Assembly (NCBI GenBank): GCA_034722015.1
Contig: JAYENI010000073.1
Location: forward strand, 1 to 13,775
Direction of reading: 5' to 3'
Source of the DNA: JAJDOJ01 sp034722015
GTDB taxonomy: Bacteria > Pseudomonadota > Gammaproteobacteria > JAJDOJ01
Length of the DNA stretch: 13,775 nt
Shown here in pieces: positions 6,601 to 13,756 of this stretch (positions within the stretch are counted from its first letter, which is position 1; the number at the start of each line of letters is the position of its first letter). Position numbers and translations under genes: made by a program. The notes beneath the pieces were generated by a model. That model made no database searches and was not told the DNA's origin. It saw only the letters and a list, made by a program, of their open reading frames with translations.

Positions 6601-8276
6601 CGATCGTCATCGACGAGACCGAGCAGGTGACCGTCACCATCAGCAAGGACATCATGAAGGCGGTGAACGGCGTCGAGGAGACGCTCGCGACCGCCGTCTC
6701 CACCGTCGAAGAGTACGCGAGCATCGTCGTCAACGTGATCGTCACGATCGTGGTCGTCGAGTTCATCTTCTCGTTCATCGGGCTGCTCATCGCACTGATC
6801 TCGCTCTTCGTGCACCTGAAGGACATCGAAAACCTGAGCAAGAGTTTCAAGTCGCTCTTCAGGGGGCTGTTCAACCCCGACTCCAATGAAACACCGGAAC
6901 TCCCGAAGGTCGACACCAGCTTTCCCTTCGCTGACCTGATGTCGAAGTTCTCCGGAAAGGACAACTGCGTCGATCAGGACATGCTGAGACTTAAGTCCAG
7001 TGATGTTACGCAGGACGTGATCAAGAGCGTTCTCGGCGGTCTGATGTCCAATCCGTTCTTCCAGAAGATCCTGGGTGACGTCCTCTCGGTCGCGATGAAG
7101 GCTGAAAACGAGGTCACTTCCTCGCTTCCCTTCAGTTTCAACATCAGCGAAGAACTCGGGGCCGCCCTGGCAGAGATGATCGACCAGGCGGGAACTTCGA
7201 TGGGGACCTTGAGCGCGAAAATCACGCAAGACCTCTTCGAGGAGATTATCGATCAGATTACGCAGGACATCGAGAACCCGAAGAAGACGTTTCCCAATCT
7301 CGCCAACGGTATGAGCGACCTGATGGACCGGGTGGGACAGGACGTCGTCGGTGCGATGGACGATGTCTTCAGCGAGATGATCGAGGTTGATCTGGATACC
7401 GTACGGGCCCTGATGACCGAGGACGACTTCTTCGTCGTCGAGAAGTCCTTTCTGGTGGACCTGCTGCAACTGTTCGGGATCGGCAACGTGAGCGGCGGCA
7501 AGCTCAGGCTGAGCGCCGAGGATGCGGTCTTCTTCCCGCTCTCGATGATGATCTGGGTCTCGATCTTCATGACGCAGCAGCGAAGCATCAGTTCGTACAA
7601 GGACCTCTCGACGCCGACGGAGTCCGACGGAGAGTTGGGCGGTTCGCTGGACGACCTGACCTTTGCGAGCCTCGTGGTGACGGCGGCGGCTCTGGAGATC
7701 GCGGGTCTGGTCTGGGCGTTCAATACGTCCACCGGCGGTGACTACAAGCCGAAAGCGCCCAATCTGGGGGCGGCCTTCGGTTCCTGGATCAACCTGATTC
7801 ACTGGATCTTCCAGCTGGTCGTCCTGAGCATCAACGCCGGCAACAGGAAGAAGGTTTCGGACCTGACGGTGGTCCTGGTGGTGATCCGTCTTCTGACGGC
7901 ATTCACCGCAGTCTGGTACACCCTGCCGAAGAAGGGCCACAACACCGTCGAGGACTTTTCGAAGCTGAAACGGACCGACATCATGTTGCTCGTCAACACC
8001 TTCGTCACGATTGTCGTTATGGTCGCCGGGGCGTCGAGAATGGCGCAGGACCCCGACGCCACGAAGCAGGACCGTCTGCTCCTCATCGGAAAGGACATCG
8101 CATGGGGAAGCCTGATAACCCGGGCTGTCTGGACGCTGGCGAAACCGCCCCCGGACAGCGATGTCTGGTTCGCCGCGTTCATCGCCATCATGGTGTTCCC
8201 GATCGGCGTCATGCTCCCGATCAGCTTGTCGAGTGACGAGGGGTCCGACGACGGGAGAGAAAGGGGTCAAATCTAG
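3636..8276 (+). CDS. Giant Tat-targeted multi-domain membrane protein, unknown family
   Basis: 1546 residues, not recognised. I chose GTG 3636 because AGGAG lies 7 bp upstream and protein-like sequence starts there; an open frame back to a TTG at 3429 crosses a repeat. Residues 1-39 are a basic then acidic extension. SRRTFLK at 40-46 plus a hydrophobic stretch to ~65 form a twin-arginine export signal. About 70-1000 is mostly beta-like, with no enzyme motif I can name (blocks such as CVTGSHTNEFGS, NYKSDTFIDS, GFRLFASDDRGNLLML, GFGTDERNLSQAVWLG). About 970-1027 is helical, and 1028-1062 is strongly hydrophobic, probably one or two membrane spans. About 1063-1290 is helical and acidic. Membrane segments follow near 1297, 1344, 1381, 1409, 1448, 1487 and 1509-1530. 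The last codons and the TAG lie inside the 28-bp repeat, so the native C-terminus may differ. It stands alone between a terminator and an opposing gene; codon use matches its neighbours. Likely envelope-anchored with a large periplasmic part (inference). Confidence 0.85.
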   Translation: MPGIPTLLDLRRRLALRLRELIANPGVEEKELAAFDLLVSRRTFLKTAEVAVLANLVNSTLVPSAWGACDPSFEVDRKAVGLSEEDEEAIGKASRLTFGTETFQDTINSHPVVALDQPFLHGLIEGARARMRIQSQLKETSPLELQFLDRGFHFGPAELIQLEKDDSDQWELVHYYHPWQPRQDGGRTDGLERHVIMQQSEGLTDPTRIICVTGSHTNEFGSVAGGVAVNAAYMIYVEQNNGLDDGFVVMGYSQAEVEPPFTGSPAYGVTWAYEKTSKLNLPPGTDRYLLADKYTNAGMSQGGQYTPIQATEHVVIYLTDVMKIVTLDDVTNPGIPNLVVHTVPYPTGVSAARFTHIEFDPVQSGDYVQVSDFAVTTVHDLGGGKQIEYRTYTNEEKNAIVGKKGYQPFGGSQMNFITINYKSDTFIDSISEPLSVTQERPDYSSLINVNGLFNASIEGTRGTLHLKLGNFPGSSTTYDRGLCLFVMHRTTATNSDRVKYFIAGDYPLATPDVTGRGRITNVSGGVSKFGGFRLFASDDRGNLLMLRQKRLPETTTPYTPPIYIQNNVRGEPIDFSNQVRMDVPDGTSEESNLYGLNEWMEQFPEGVDHAATAAYNILLNTLAGFGTDERNLSQAVWLGTGFEAVYAPKRFAHDGHHVAVRSDEGSGGESFGVFNVFNNPVDKTWRSRQIARQVTPEDEGVQLSGDFFEATITPANAYGQSISLSSPQNEGLQVEVRADSPCEVVDQTSNNYYDVDRYTSFLAGVDPGSGKVRLAVKATTFSQILYARLVQTAHLAPSADPAMLDSTSGALIPATDWVQINLAAEAQQRMAMTANATLSGAATRADGPSPYVTAATLSESFTQNDWQMKETFKNPGKSDFDSLAAFMNSSGQSLFTASSKVTPAALAAAGGLQPLTAMTNLSADVGRTPNVTSFLYKDGAIAGGGDALPVEVAVLGGVFSSIGHKIHDALHWLQHAEHEAYRNLSKGVTIVIDETEQVTVTISKDIMKAVNGVEETLATAVSTVEEYASIVVNVIVTIVVVEFIFSFIGLLIALISLFVHLKDIENLSKSFKSLFRGLFNPDSNETPELPKVDTSFPFADLMSKFSGKDNCVDQDMLRLKSSDVTQDVIKSVLGGLMSNPFFQKILGDVLSVAMKAENEVTSSLPFSFNISEELGAALAEMIDQAGTSMGTLSAKITQDLFEEIIDQITQDIENPKKTFPNLANGMSDLMDRVGQDVVGAMDDVFSEMIEVDLDTVRALMTEDDFFVVEKSFLVDLLQLFGIGNVSGGKLRLSAEDAVFFPLSMMIWVSIFMTQQRSISSYKDLSTPTESDGELGGSLDDLTFASLVVTAAALEIAGLVWAFNTSTGGDYKPKAPNLGAAFGSWINLIHWIFQLVVLSINAGNRKKVSDLTVVLVVIRLLTAFTAVWYTLPKKGHNTVEDFSKLKRTDIMLLVNTFVTIVVMVAGASRMAQDPDATKQDRLLLIGKDIAWGSLITRAVWTLAKPPPDSDVWFAAFIAIMVFPIGVMLPISLSSDEGSDDGRERGQI

Positions 8277-8283
8277 TTTTATA
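8256..8283 (+). repeat. Exact 28-bp copy of the REP-like arm at the giant gene's stop
   Basis: Identical over all 28 bp to 1332-1359, same orientation; the core is GAAAGGGGTCAAATCTAG. It encodes the final residues RERGQI and the TAG of the giant gene. No inverted partner arm is seen in the following 130 bp, so this is a solo copy. The two copies are 6.9 kb apart. Confidence 0.9.
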
Positions 8284-8409
8284 AGACGTACGCCTTGCGG
8301 TCGCGGACGTGAAACCGCCCGACGACCACATGGGCCCGCGCGCAGAGGGTGGACGCAAGCAGTGAAGCCGTGATCGCCACGCCGCCGGGGGCTATCGGAT
8401 TCGAACCGG
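8284..8409 (-). other. Short gap with possible coding remnant on the minus strand
   Basis: One minus-strand frame reads PIAPGGVAITASLL, then ASTLCARAHVVVGRFHVRDR, KAYVL and a stop made by the repeat at 8281. Third positions are GC-rich as in real genes here. It overlaps the 3' end of the stress-protein gene at one end and is cut by the repeat at the other. It may be a scrap of a gene disrupted by the repeat, or chance; I do not recognise it. No terminator is evident between the converging genes. Confidence 0.25.
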
Positions 8410-9369
8410 CTATTGAACCGGACTGACGAATCCTTCGGGCTTCAGCACGACCACCGCACAGTCAACCCGGTAGAGTATCTCCTCGGCCGTGTTGCCGATC
8501 AGCAAGCCTTTCAACCCCGAGCGGGACGCCGTTCCGATCCCCAGTACGTCCGCGTCCAGTTCCCGGATCCGGCGGGGAATGACCAATTCGGGCTTTCCCT
8601 GCAACAGCTCAAGCACCGGCTTGAAATCACTCTGCCGGGAAGCATCGACACCCGAGCGGAAACGCTCGACGCGATTCTCGAGCCATTCCTGCCGCTTCGC
8701 GCGTTCCTGCTCCACGGTCTCGTTCAGCCTGTCCGGCGGCATGCTTCCACGCCCGTGCGCCAGGAGGGTGTAACCATACAGAGACCAGGCGTGAACGATA
8801 TAAATCTCGGGATGACGTCCGTGCGTGGCCAGCAGCGCCGAATCGAGAATGCGATCGTTCAGCCTTGACCTGACATCGTCGTCGCCATCGTAGTCGATGG
8901 CGACGAGCGCCCGGTTCGCACCACCGATCTTCTGCGGGTGTCCGATCTCGACCGGGCACGGGCAGGCCCGCAGGAGCTGCATGTCGATCCCCCCGAACAG
9001 CCTCCCTCGGAGCCCCTCCTCGGGTTCGGGCGCCTTGATCAACAGGTCGATGTCCCGGTCCTGAACCAACTCAATGATCGAGACCACGGGATCCCCCACC
9101 AGAACCATTATCGAGATTGATACGCCGCGATCGTCGATCCGTCCCACGGCATCGGTCAGTTGACCCTTTCGCTCCTCGAGCAGCTGCAGCTCAATTTCTC
9201 GGAGATCCAGGTCAGGTCGGGACAGGATGGCATGGGAACCGAAAGATTCAACGACGCCGGCAATCGTGATTTTCGCCCCGTACGCCTCTGCGATCAGCAC
9301 GACCCGCTCCAGGATGGTCGGGTACGGAACCTCGCCCACGTAGAGGAGTAAGTTGTCGAGTTTTCTCAT
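8410..9369 (-). CDS. Tandem universal stress protein (UspE-like)
   Basis: 319 residues with two Usp domains. Domain 1 (about 1-145) begins MRKLDNLLLYVGEVPYPTILERVVLIAEAYGAKITIAGVV and ends LLRACPCPVEIGHP; it lacks a clear nucleotide-binding glycine motif. Domain 2 (about 150-310) begins NRALVAIDYDGDD and ends GTASRSGLKGLLIGNTAEEI followed by LYRVDCAVVVLKP. This matches the G-x(2)-G-x(9)-G-[ST/N] ATP-binding motif of UspA-type proteins in slightly relaxed form. Such proteins are cytosolic, induced by stress or growth arrest, and often bind ATP. The two-domain length fits UspE of enteric bacteria. The ATG at 9369 follows AGGGG about 10 bp upstream. It is divergent from the channel gene, and a shared stress-response promoter region is possible. 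Confidence 0.9.
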   Translation of the reverse strand: MRKLDNLLLYVGEVPYPTILERVVLIAEAYGAKITIAGVVESFGSHAILSRPDLDLREIELQLLEERKGQLTDAVGRIDDRGVSISIMVLVGDPVVSIIELVQDRDIDLLIKAPEPEEGLRGRLFGGIDMQLLRACPCPVEIGHPQKIGGANRALVAIDYDGDDDVRSRLNDRILDSALLATHGRHPEIYIVHAWSLYGYTLLAHGRGSMPPDRLNETVEQERAKRQEWLENRVERFRSGVDASRQSDFKPVLELLQGKPELVIPRRIRELDADVLGIGTASRSGLKGLLIGNTAEEILYRVDCAVVVLKPEGFVSPVQ

Positions 9370-9655
9370 CCTCTGGTTCCCCTGTTACCCGTTGTCCCGT
9401 TGCAACGCACGTTCGACGCGGCCAATAGTGCGGGGAGAGTATAAACCAATCATTCTCCGGGATTCGCGACGAGCCGGTCTGCCGCTTTCCCCGTCGTGAA
9501 GGGCCGGCGAGAGACGCCGGCAAACTCGACCGCCGCTGAAGTTGTCGAGCGTGGCGGGCCCGTTCCCGGGATGTGATATCTTCCCGGGGTCGACCAGCCG
9601 GACGAGTCGCGACCGGGTCCGCGCCCGAGCAGGAATTCGCACGGCCGCCACGGAC
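9370..9655. other. Divergent promoter region between stress protein and channel genes
   Basis: A 286-bp gap. The channel frame is open back to 9542, but residues there are arginine-rich and unlike the family, so I treat them as untranslated. TATACT-like and TATAAA-like sequences lie near 9440-9448 without well-placed -35 partners. I see no operator palindrome or RNA element. Confidence 0.4.
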
Positions 9656-10369
9656 ATGCAGACTTTGCCGAATCGAACGATAAACATCGCGGGGAAACAG
9701 GTGTCCCTGCCTCTCAGGCAGGGATATCAGTATCTGCTGGGCACGCTACTGGCACTGACCGTTCTGTATCCCCTGCAGGACGAATTCGAAGGCGGGCGCC
9801 TGACCCTGGGGATCATTCTGACCGTTGTGATGGTAACTGCCGTTGTCTCGGTGGCACGCAAGCGCTATCAGTTCATCGTCAGCCTCTTGCTTGCGATTGC
9901 ATTTATCGCGATGCGGAATGCAGCGATGCCGGACAACACGGGCGGAGTCGCGATCGCAGGGGCCCTTGCCGGCAGCCTGTTTTTCTTCTATGTGGGCGTG
10001 ATCCTCCTGTTCAGCATATTCGAGAAGCGCGATCGTGTTGATCCGGACCTCATATACGGCGCCATTAGCGTATATTTGCTGGTCGGTTTCGCATTTGCCT
10101 ATCTGTGCCTGTCGCTGGAAACGGCCGGCCCGGGCGCTTTCGCCAACATCCTGGATCGCACCGGCGAGTCAAACGATATGCTTCCCGGTTTCGTCTACTA
10201 CAGTTTCGTCACGTTGACGACGCTGGGTTTTGGAGACGTGGTGCCCGTGACGCGCCCGGGCGAGGTGCTGGCATACGTCGAGGCGATTGCAGGGCAGTTG
10301 TATTTGACGGTTCTCGTCGCGCGACTGGTCGGAATACATCTGTCGCAGCAGAACTCGTCGGGGAACTGA
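9656..10369 (+). CDS. Potassium channel family protein, six membrane segments, GFGD filter
   Basis: 237 residues from ATG 9656. Hydrophobic segments lie at about 25-40, 50-67, 72-89, 97-122, 131-154 and 204-227. Between the last two is a re-entrant pore loop with FVYYSFVTLTTLGFGDVVPV; TLTTLGFGD (186-194) is the selectivity filter, with phenylalanine where the consensus TVGYGD has tyrosine. This is an Ion_trans_2-type pore, expected to conduct K+ across the inner membrane as a tetramer. The preceding four segments show no regular arginine/lysine voltage-sensor pattern and no RCK/TrkA_N ligand-binding domain follows, so gating is unknown. No good ribosome binding site is seen before ATG 9656; an upstream start in the frame open from 9542 cannot be excluded. 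It is followed after 34 bp by the alkylsulfatase gene. Confidence 0.88.
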   Translation: MQTLPNRTINIAGKQVSLPLRQGYQYLLGTLLALTVLYPLQDEFEGGRLTLGIILTVVMVTAVVSVARKRYQFIVSLLLAIAFIAMRNAAMPDNTGGVAIAGALAGSLFFFYVGVILLFSIFEKRDRVDPDLIYGAISVYLLVGFAFAYLCLSLETAGPGAFANILDRTGESNDMLPGFVYYSFVTLTTLGFGDVVPVTRPGEVLAYVEAIAGQLYLTVLVARLVGIHLSQQNSSGN

Positions 10370-10403
10370 ATTCTTTATCTGGATTCTCAGAGAACGTAGA
10401 TAG

Positions 10404-12458
10404 ATGAGACATCACATTCGTAGTGCGATCGTCGCGGTAGGTCTGACACTGGCCGCGGGGTCTCCCGCGCAATCGGAGGAAGGGCATTTCCACCCCAAGG
10501 GAAAGCCGCCGTCCGAACACACTAAAGTGGTCCTGGAACAGGCACGGACCGAATTGCCCTTTGCCGACAAGCGTGACTTCCAGGAACAGTCCAGGGGGTT
10601 CATCGCCGCGCCGGATTCCATGGAGATCATGGCGGATGCCGGTAACGTCGCCTGGGACCTGGGACGCTTCCGGTTCATCCTCGAGAGCGACACGTTCGAC
10701 AGCATCCACCCCTCGCTGGTGCGCCAGTCGCAACTGAACATGAACTTCGGGCTGTACGAAGTGATCCCCGGCGTCTACCAGGTGCGGGGGTTCGATCTGG
10801 CCAACATCACCTTCATCCGGGGCAAGACCGGCTGGATCGTGTTCGATCCCCTGTCGGCGGCCGAGACGGCGCGGGCGGCACTGGAACTGGTCAACGAGCA
10901 CGTCGAAAAGCTGCCGGTTCGCGCCGTGATCTATTCACACAACCATGCGGACCACTGGGGCGGTGTGCGTGGCATCGTCGATGAAGCAGACGTACAGGCG
11001 GGGAAGGTCGACATTATCGCCCCGCACAGCTTCATGGAGGAAGCAGTTGCCGAGAATGTCTATGCCGGCAACGCCATGAACCGGAGACTGTACTACCAGT
11101 ACGGCGCGTTGCTGCCGCCCAGTCCCTATGGTCATGCCGGCCAGGGTCTCGCGCAGACCTTCTCGCAGGGCAACGTCGGGCTGATCGCCCCGACCCGTAC
11201 CATCGAGGCGCCGACCGAGGAGATCGAGATCGACGGCGTGAAGATGGTCTTCCAGAATACGCCCGATACCGAAGCGCCGGCGGAGATGAACACCTGGTTC
11301 CCGGACCTGAAGATGCTCTGGACGGCGGAGAACGTCACGGGTGTGTTCCATAACATCTACACGCTTCGCGGGGCGCCGGTCCGTGACTCGCTTGCCTGGT
11401 CGAAGTACATCAACGATGCCCTTTACCGCTACGGCAGGGATGCGTACGTGATGATCGCCTCGCACCACTGGCCGCGCTGGGGCAACGAACGGGTACAGGA
11501 GGTCCTGCGCGGGCAGCGCGACCTCTACGCCAACATGAACAATCAGGTACTGCACCTGGCGAACCAGGGCGTGACGATCAACCAGATTCACAACGTCTAC
11601 GAAACGCCGGAGAGCATCGCCCGGCAGTGGTACAACCGCGGCTACCATGGCTCGCCGGAACACAACAGCCGCGCCGTCATCAACCGCTACCTGGGCTACT
11701 GGGACGTCAATCCCGCCACGCTGATCCCGTTGTCCCCGGCCGACTCCGCGCCGTTGTATGTGGAAATGATGGGCGGCGCGGACAGGATCCTTGACAAGGG
11801 ACGGGAACTGCACGACGAGGGCAGGTATCTGGAGGCCAGCGAGATACTGGACAAACTGGTTCACGCCCAACCGGAGAACCGGAAGGCAAAGGGACTGCTG
11901 GCCGACGTCTACGAGCAGATCGGCTACCAGCAGGAGAACCCCGGACTGCGCAACAGCTTCCTCCAGGGCGCCTACGAGCTGCGCTCGGGGATCCCAAAGG
12001 GTTTCGCCACCTCCACGCTAGGCCCCGACATGGTCAGGGCGATGGATACCGGCCTCTTTCTCGACTTTCTCGGGATCATGATGGACAGCCGCAAGGTCGA
12101 GGACATGGCGTTCACCATCAACCTGGTCACGCCGGACAACGGCGAGCAATACGTTGTCGAGCTCAGCAACGCGACCTTGACCAATATCAAGGGCCACCAG
12201 ACCGACGACGCGGATCTGACCCTCACCATCGACCGCACCGACCTCGAATCGGTCATGACGGGAGAGAAATCGCTGGCGGACCAGATCACCGACGGCACGG
12301 CAAAGGTCGAGGGTGACAAAAAGGTTCTCGAACAACTTGCCTCGGCGATGGTGCACTTCGAGGTGGGATTCGAGATTCTGCCCGGTACCAGGGGATCCTC
12401 CACCGAGCCGGACTACAACGACTTCGAGGTCGGACCGTTCGAGCCCGCCAGGGAATAG
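10404..12458 (+). CDS. Periplasmic alkylsulfatase, metallo-beta-lactamase fold (SdsA1/YjcS type)
   Basis: 684 residues with an N-terminal signal peptide (MRHHIRSAIVAVGLTLAAG, cleavage near SPAQSEE). The class III (Zn-dependent) alkylsulfatase core follows: HNHADH at 179-184, NTPDTEAPAEMN with E290, AENVTGVFHNIYTLRGAPVR with E309, and SHHWPRWG with H354. Spacing of these ligands is identical to Pseudomonas SdsA1 (H169/H171/D173/H174/E280/E299/H344) with a constant offset of 10, so both zinc sites look complete. About 445-540 is the helical dimerisation region and about 550-665 an SCP2-like lipid-binding domain. The enzyme hydrolyses sulfate esters of primary (or, in variants, secondary) alcohols such as alkyl sulfate detergents, releasing sulfate and a fatty alcohol. 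ATG 10404 gives a clean signal peptide; the ribosome binding site is weak. It probably shares a message with its neighbours. Confidence 0.95.
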   Translation: MRHHIRSAIVAVGLTLAAGSPAQSEEGHFHPKGKPPSEHTKVVLEQARTELPFADKRDFQEQSRGFIAAPDSMEIMADAGNVAWDLGRFRFILESDTFDSIHPSLVRQSQLNMNFGLYEVIPGVYQVRGFDLANITFIRGKTGWIVFDPLSAAETARAALELVNEHVEKLPVRAVIYSHNHADHWGGVRGIVDEADVQAGKVDIIAPHSFMEEAVAENVYAGNAMNRRLYYQYGALLPPSPYGHAGQGLAQTFSQGNVGLIAPTRTIEAPTEEIEIDGVKMVFQNTPDTEAPAEMNTWFPDLKMLWTAENVTGVFHNIYTLRGAPVRDSLAWSKYINDALYRYGRDAYVMIASHHWPRWGNERVQEVLRGQRDLYANMNNQVLHLANQGVTINQIHNVYETPESIARQWYNRGYHGSPEHNSRAVINRYLGYWDVNPATLIPLSPADSAPLYVEMMGGADRILDKGRELHDEGRYLEASEILDKLVHAQPENRKAKGLLADVYEQIGYQQENPGLRNSFLQGAYELRSGIPKGFATSTLGPDMVRAMDTGLFLDFLGIMMDSRKVEDMAFTINLVTPDNGEQYVVELSNATLTNIKGHQTDDADLTLTIDRTDLESVMTGEKSLADQITDGTAKVEGDKKVLEQLASAMVHFEVGFEILPGTRGSSTEPDYNDFEVGPFEPARE

Positions 12459-12517
12459 ACCTGCGGGCGGACCGATGCGGTCGGTAGGTTCGCAACCAGC
12501 GCTACAGGGAGTCCATC

Positions 12518-13702
12518 GTGACAGGAAGCAGCCATAAAGATCTTTCGGAAAGGCGGGGTTCGAATGCCTTCAGTACGAAACGAAACAACCGTCACCGCAG
12601 TCTCCTGATCCATGCCTTCAGCATGGTCGTGCTGATTGTCCTGACGGCCGCGAGCAGTCCGGAGAGTCTCGGCGAGGCACGGGCGGACACGGAAACAGCG
12701 CAAGGCGAGGGGGCCGCGGGAAAGGAAAACACGCTCCGCACGGTCCCCTTCGTCACGCTGCGAAACAGGACCAGTAGCCAGAAGCCCTCGAAGATCTACG
12801 GGGACGAACGGAGCAGCGCGCGTGCCGGTTACTGCGACGTGTCCCGAACGCCGATCAAGTCCCTGAAACCGTTAGCGGACAAGGTGTCGATCTTCATTCC
12901 CGAAGACAAACTGAGACTGGAAGCGATCCGGGAGCGCTCGGTCGAGGATTTCTGGCAAGACATGGAGAAATCGGCGGATGGTCGACGCCCCGTGCTGTAC
13001 GTGCACGGGTTCTACATCAGCTTCGACAAGGGATGCAAAAGGGCGTCGATGTTTCAGGATGCGCTTGGGCTTGAGGGACGGTTTGTGCTGTTCAGCTGGC
13101 CGTCGGACGGGGCGATGCTGAACTACACCCTCGACGAGGCGGACCTGTACTGGAGCGTGGCGCCGCTGGAAGAGACCCTGACGGACATGGTCGGGCGATT
13201 CGGGGCCGGCAATATCGACATCGTCGCACACAGCCTCGGGACTCGCGGTGTATTTCTCGCGCTCGTCAATATGGCCCGCGCCGGTCAACTCGAGGAGCCA
13301 CTGGTCAATCAGGTCGTCCTGGTCGCCCCGGATATCGATACCGGGATATTCGAACAATATCTGCCCCGGATTCGACCGCTGGCGCGAAACATCACCATTT
13401 ACGCATCGGCCAACGACCGCCCGCTGTCACTCTCCCGAAAGGTGCATGGCCACCCGCGTCTGGGGGAGTCCGGGCCGCATCTCGAGGGCCTGACAGGCGT
13501 AGAGATCATCGATCTCTCCGACATCCCCGTGCGTTATCCCTCCGGTCATGTCTATCACCTCTATCACGACTTCGCGATCGACGATCTCACACAGCTCCTG
13601 ATCGACGGGAAGCCGGCGTCGAAACGCCGTCTTCTCGAACAGACCGGTGAAAACCATTGGCGGCTGGTCCCGGAGAGCGCCGAACCGGCGGAGACGAGAT
13701 GA
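12518..13702 (+). CDS. Exported alpha/beta hydrolase, DUF900 type
   Basis: 394 residues starting at GTG 12518, with AGGGAG 6 bp upstream. A basic N-terminus and the hydrophobic segment LLIHAFSMVVLIVLTAAS (about 29-46) indicate export or a signal anchor, followed by a low-complexity linker rich in E, A and G. The catalytic domain has LYVHGF (oxyanion region, H163-G164), FSWPSDG, the nucleophile elbow AHSLGTRG with S239, LVAPDID, a probable acid D300 in ASANDRP, and a His in GHVYHLYHDF (H344, H347 or H350). FSWPS followed by a long D-x-x-x-A/S helix before the elbow is typical of DUF900 esterase/lipase-like proteins; substrate unknown. It starts 59 bp after the alkylsulfatase gene on the same strand, which suggests but does not prove a shared operon and ester-cleaving roles in the envelope. 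Confidence 0.88.
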   Translation: MTGSSHKDLSERRGSNAFSTKRNNRHRSLLIHAFSMVVLIVLTAASSPESLGEARADTETAQGEGAAGKENTLRTVPFVTLRNRTSSQKPSKIYGDERSSARAGYCDVSRTPIKSLKPLADKVSIFIPEDKLRLEAIRERSVEDFWQDMEKSADGRRPVLYVHGFYISFDKGCKRASMFQDALGLEGRFVLFSWPSDGAMLNYTLDEADLYWSVAPLEETLTDMVGRFGAGNIDIVAHSLGTRGVFLALVNMARAGQLEEPLVNQVVLVAPDIDTGIFEQYLPRIRPLARNITIYASANDRPLSLSRKVHGHPRLGESGPHLEGLTGVEIIDLSDIPVRYPSGHVYHLYHDFAIDDLTQLLIDGKPASKRRLLEQTGENHWRLVPESAEPAETR

Positions 13703-13756
13703 CCTGTCTGAACGTCACTGCTTTGCGGACCCTCAAACCGGTATAGACTCCGTTCG

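Noticed and set aside
8385..8405. GGTTCGAATCC on the minus strand, resembling a tRNA T-loop
   Set aside because: The T-stem does not pair well and no acceptor stem, anticodon arm or CCA fits around it. It overlaps the end of the stress-protein gene region.
12459..12517. ACCGA/TCGGT hairpin after the alkylsulfatase gene
   Set aside because: The stem has only five base pairs and no T tract follows, so it is not a convincing terminator.
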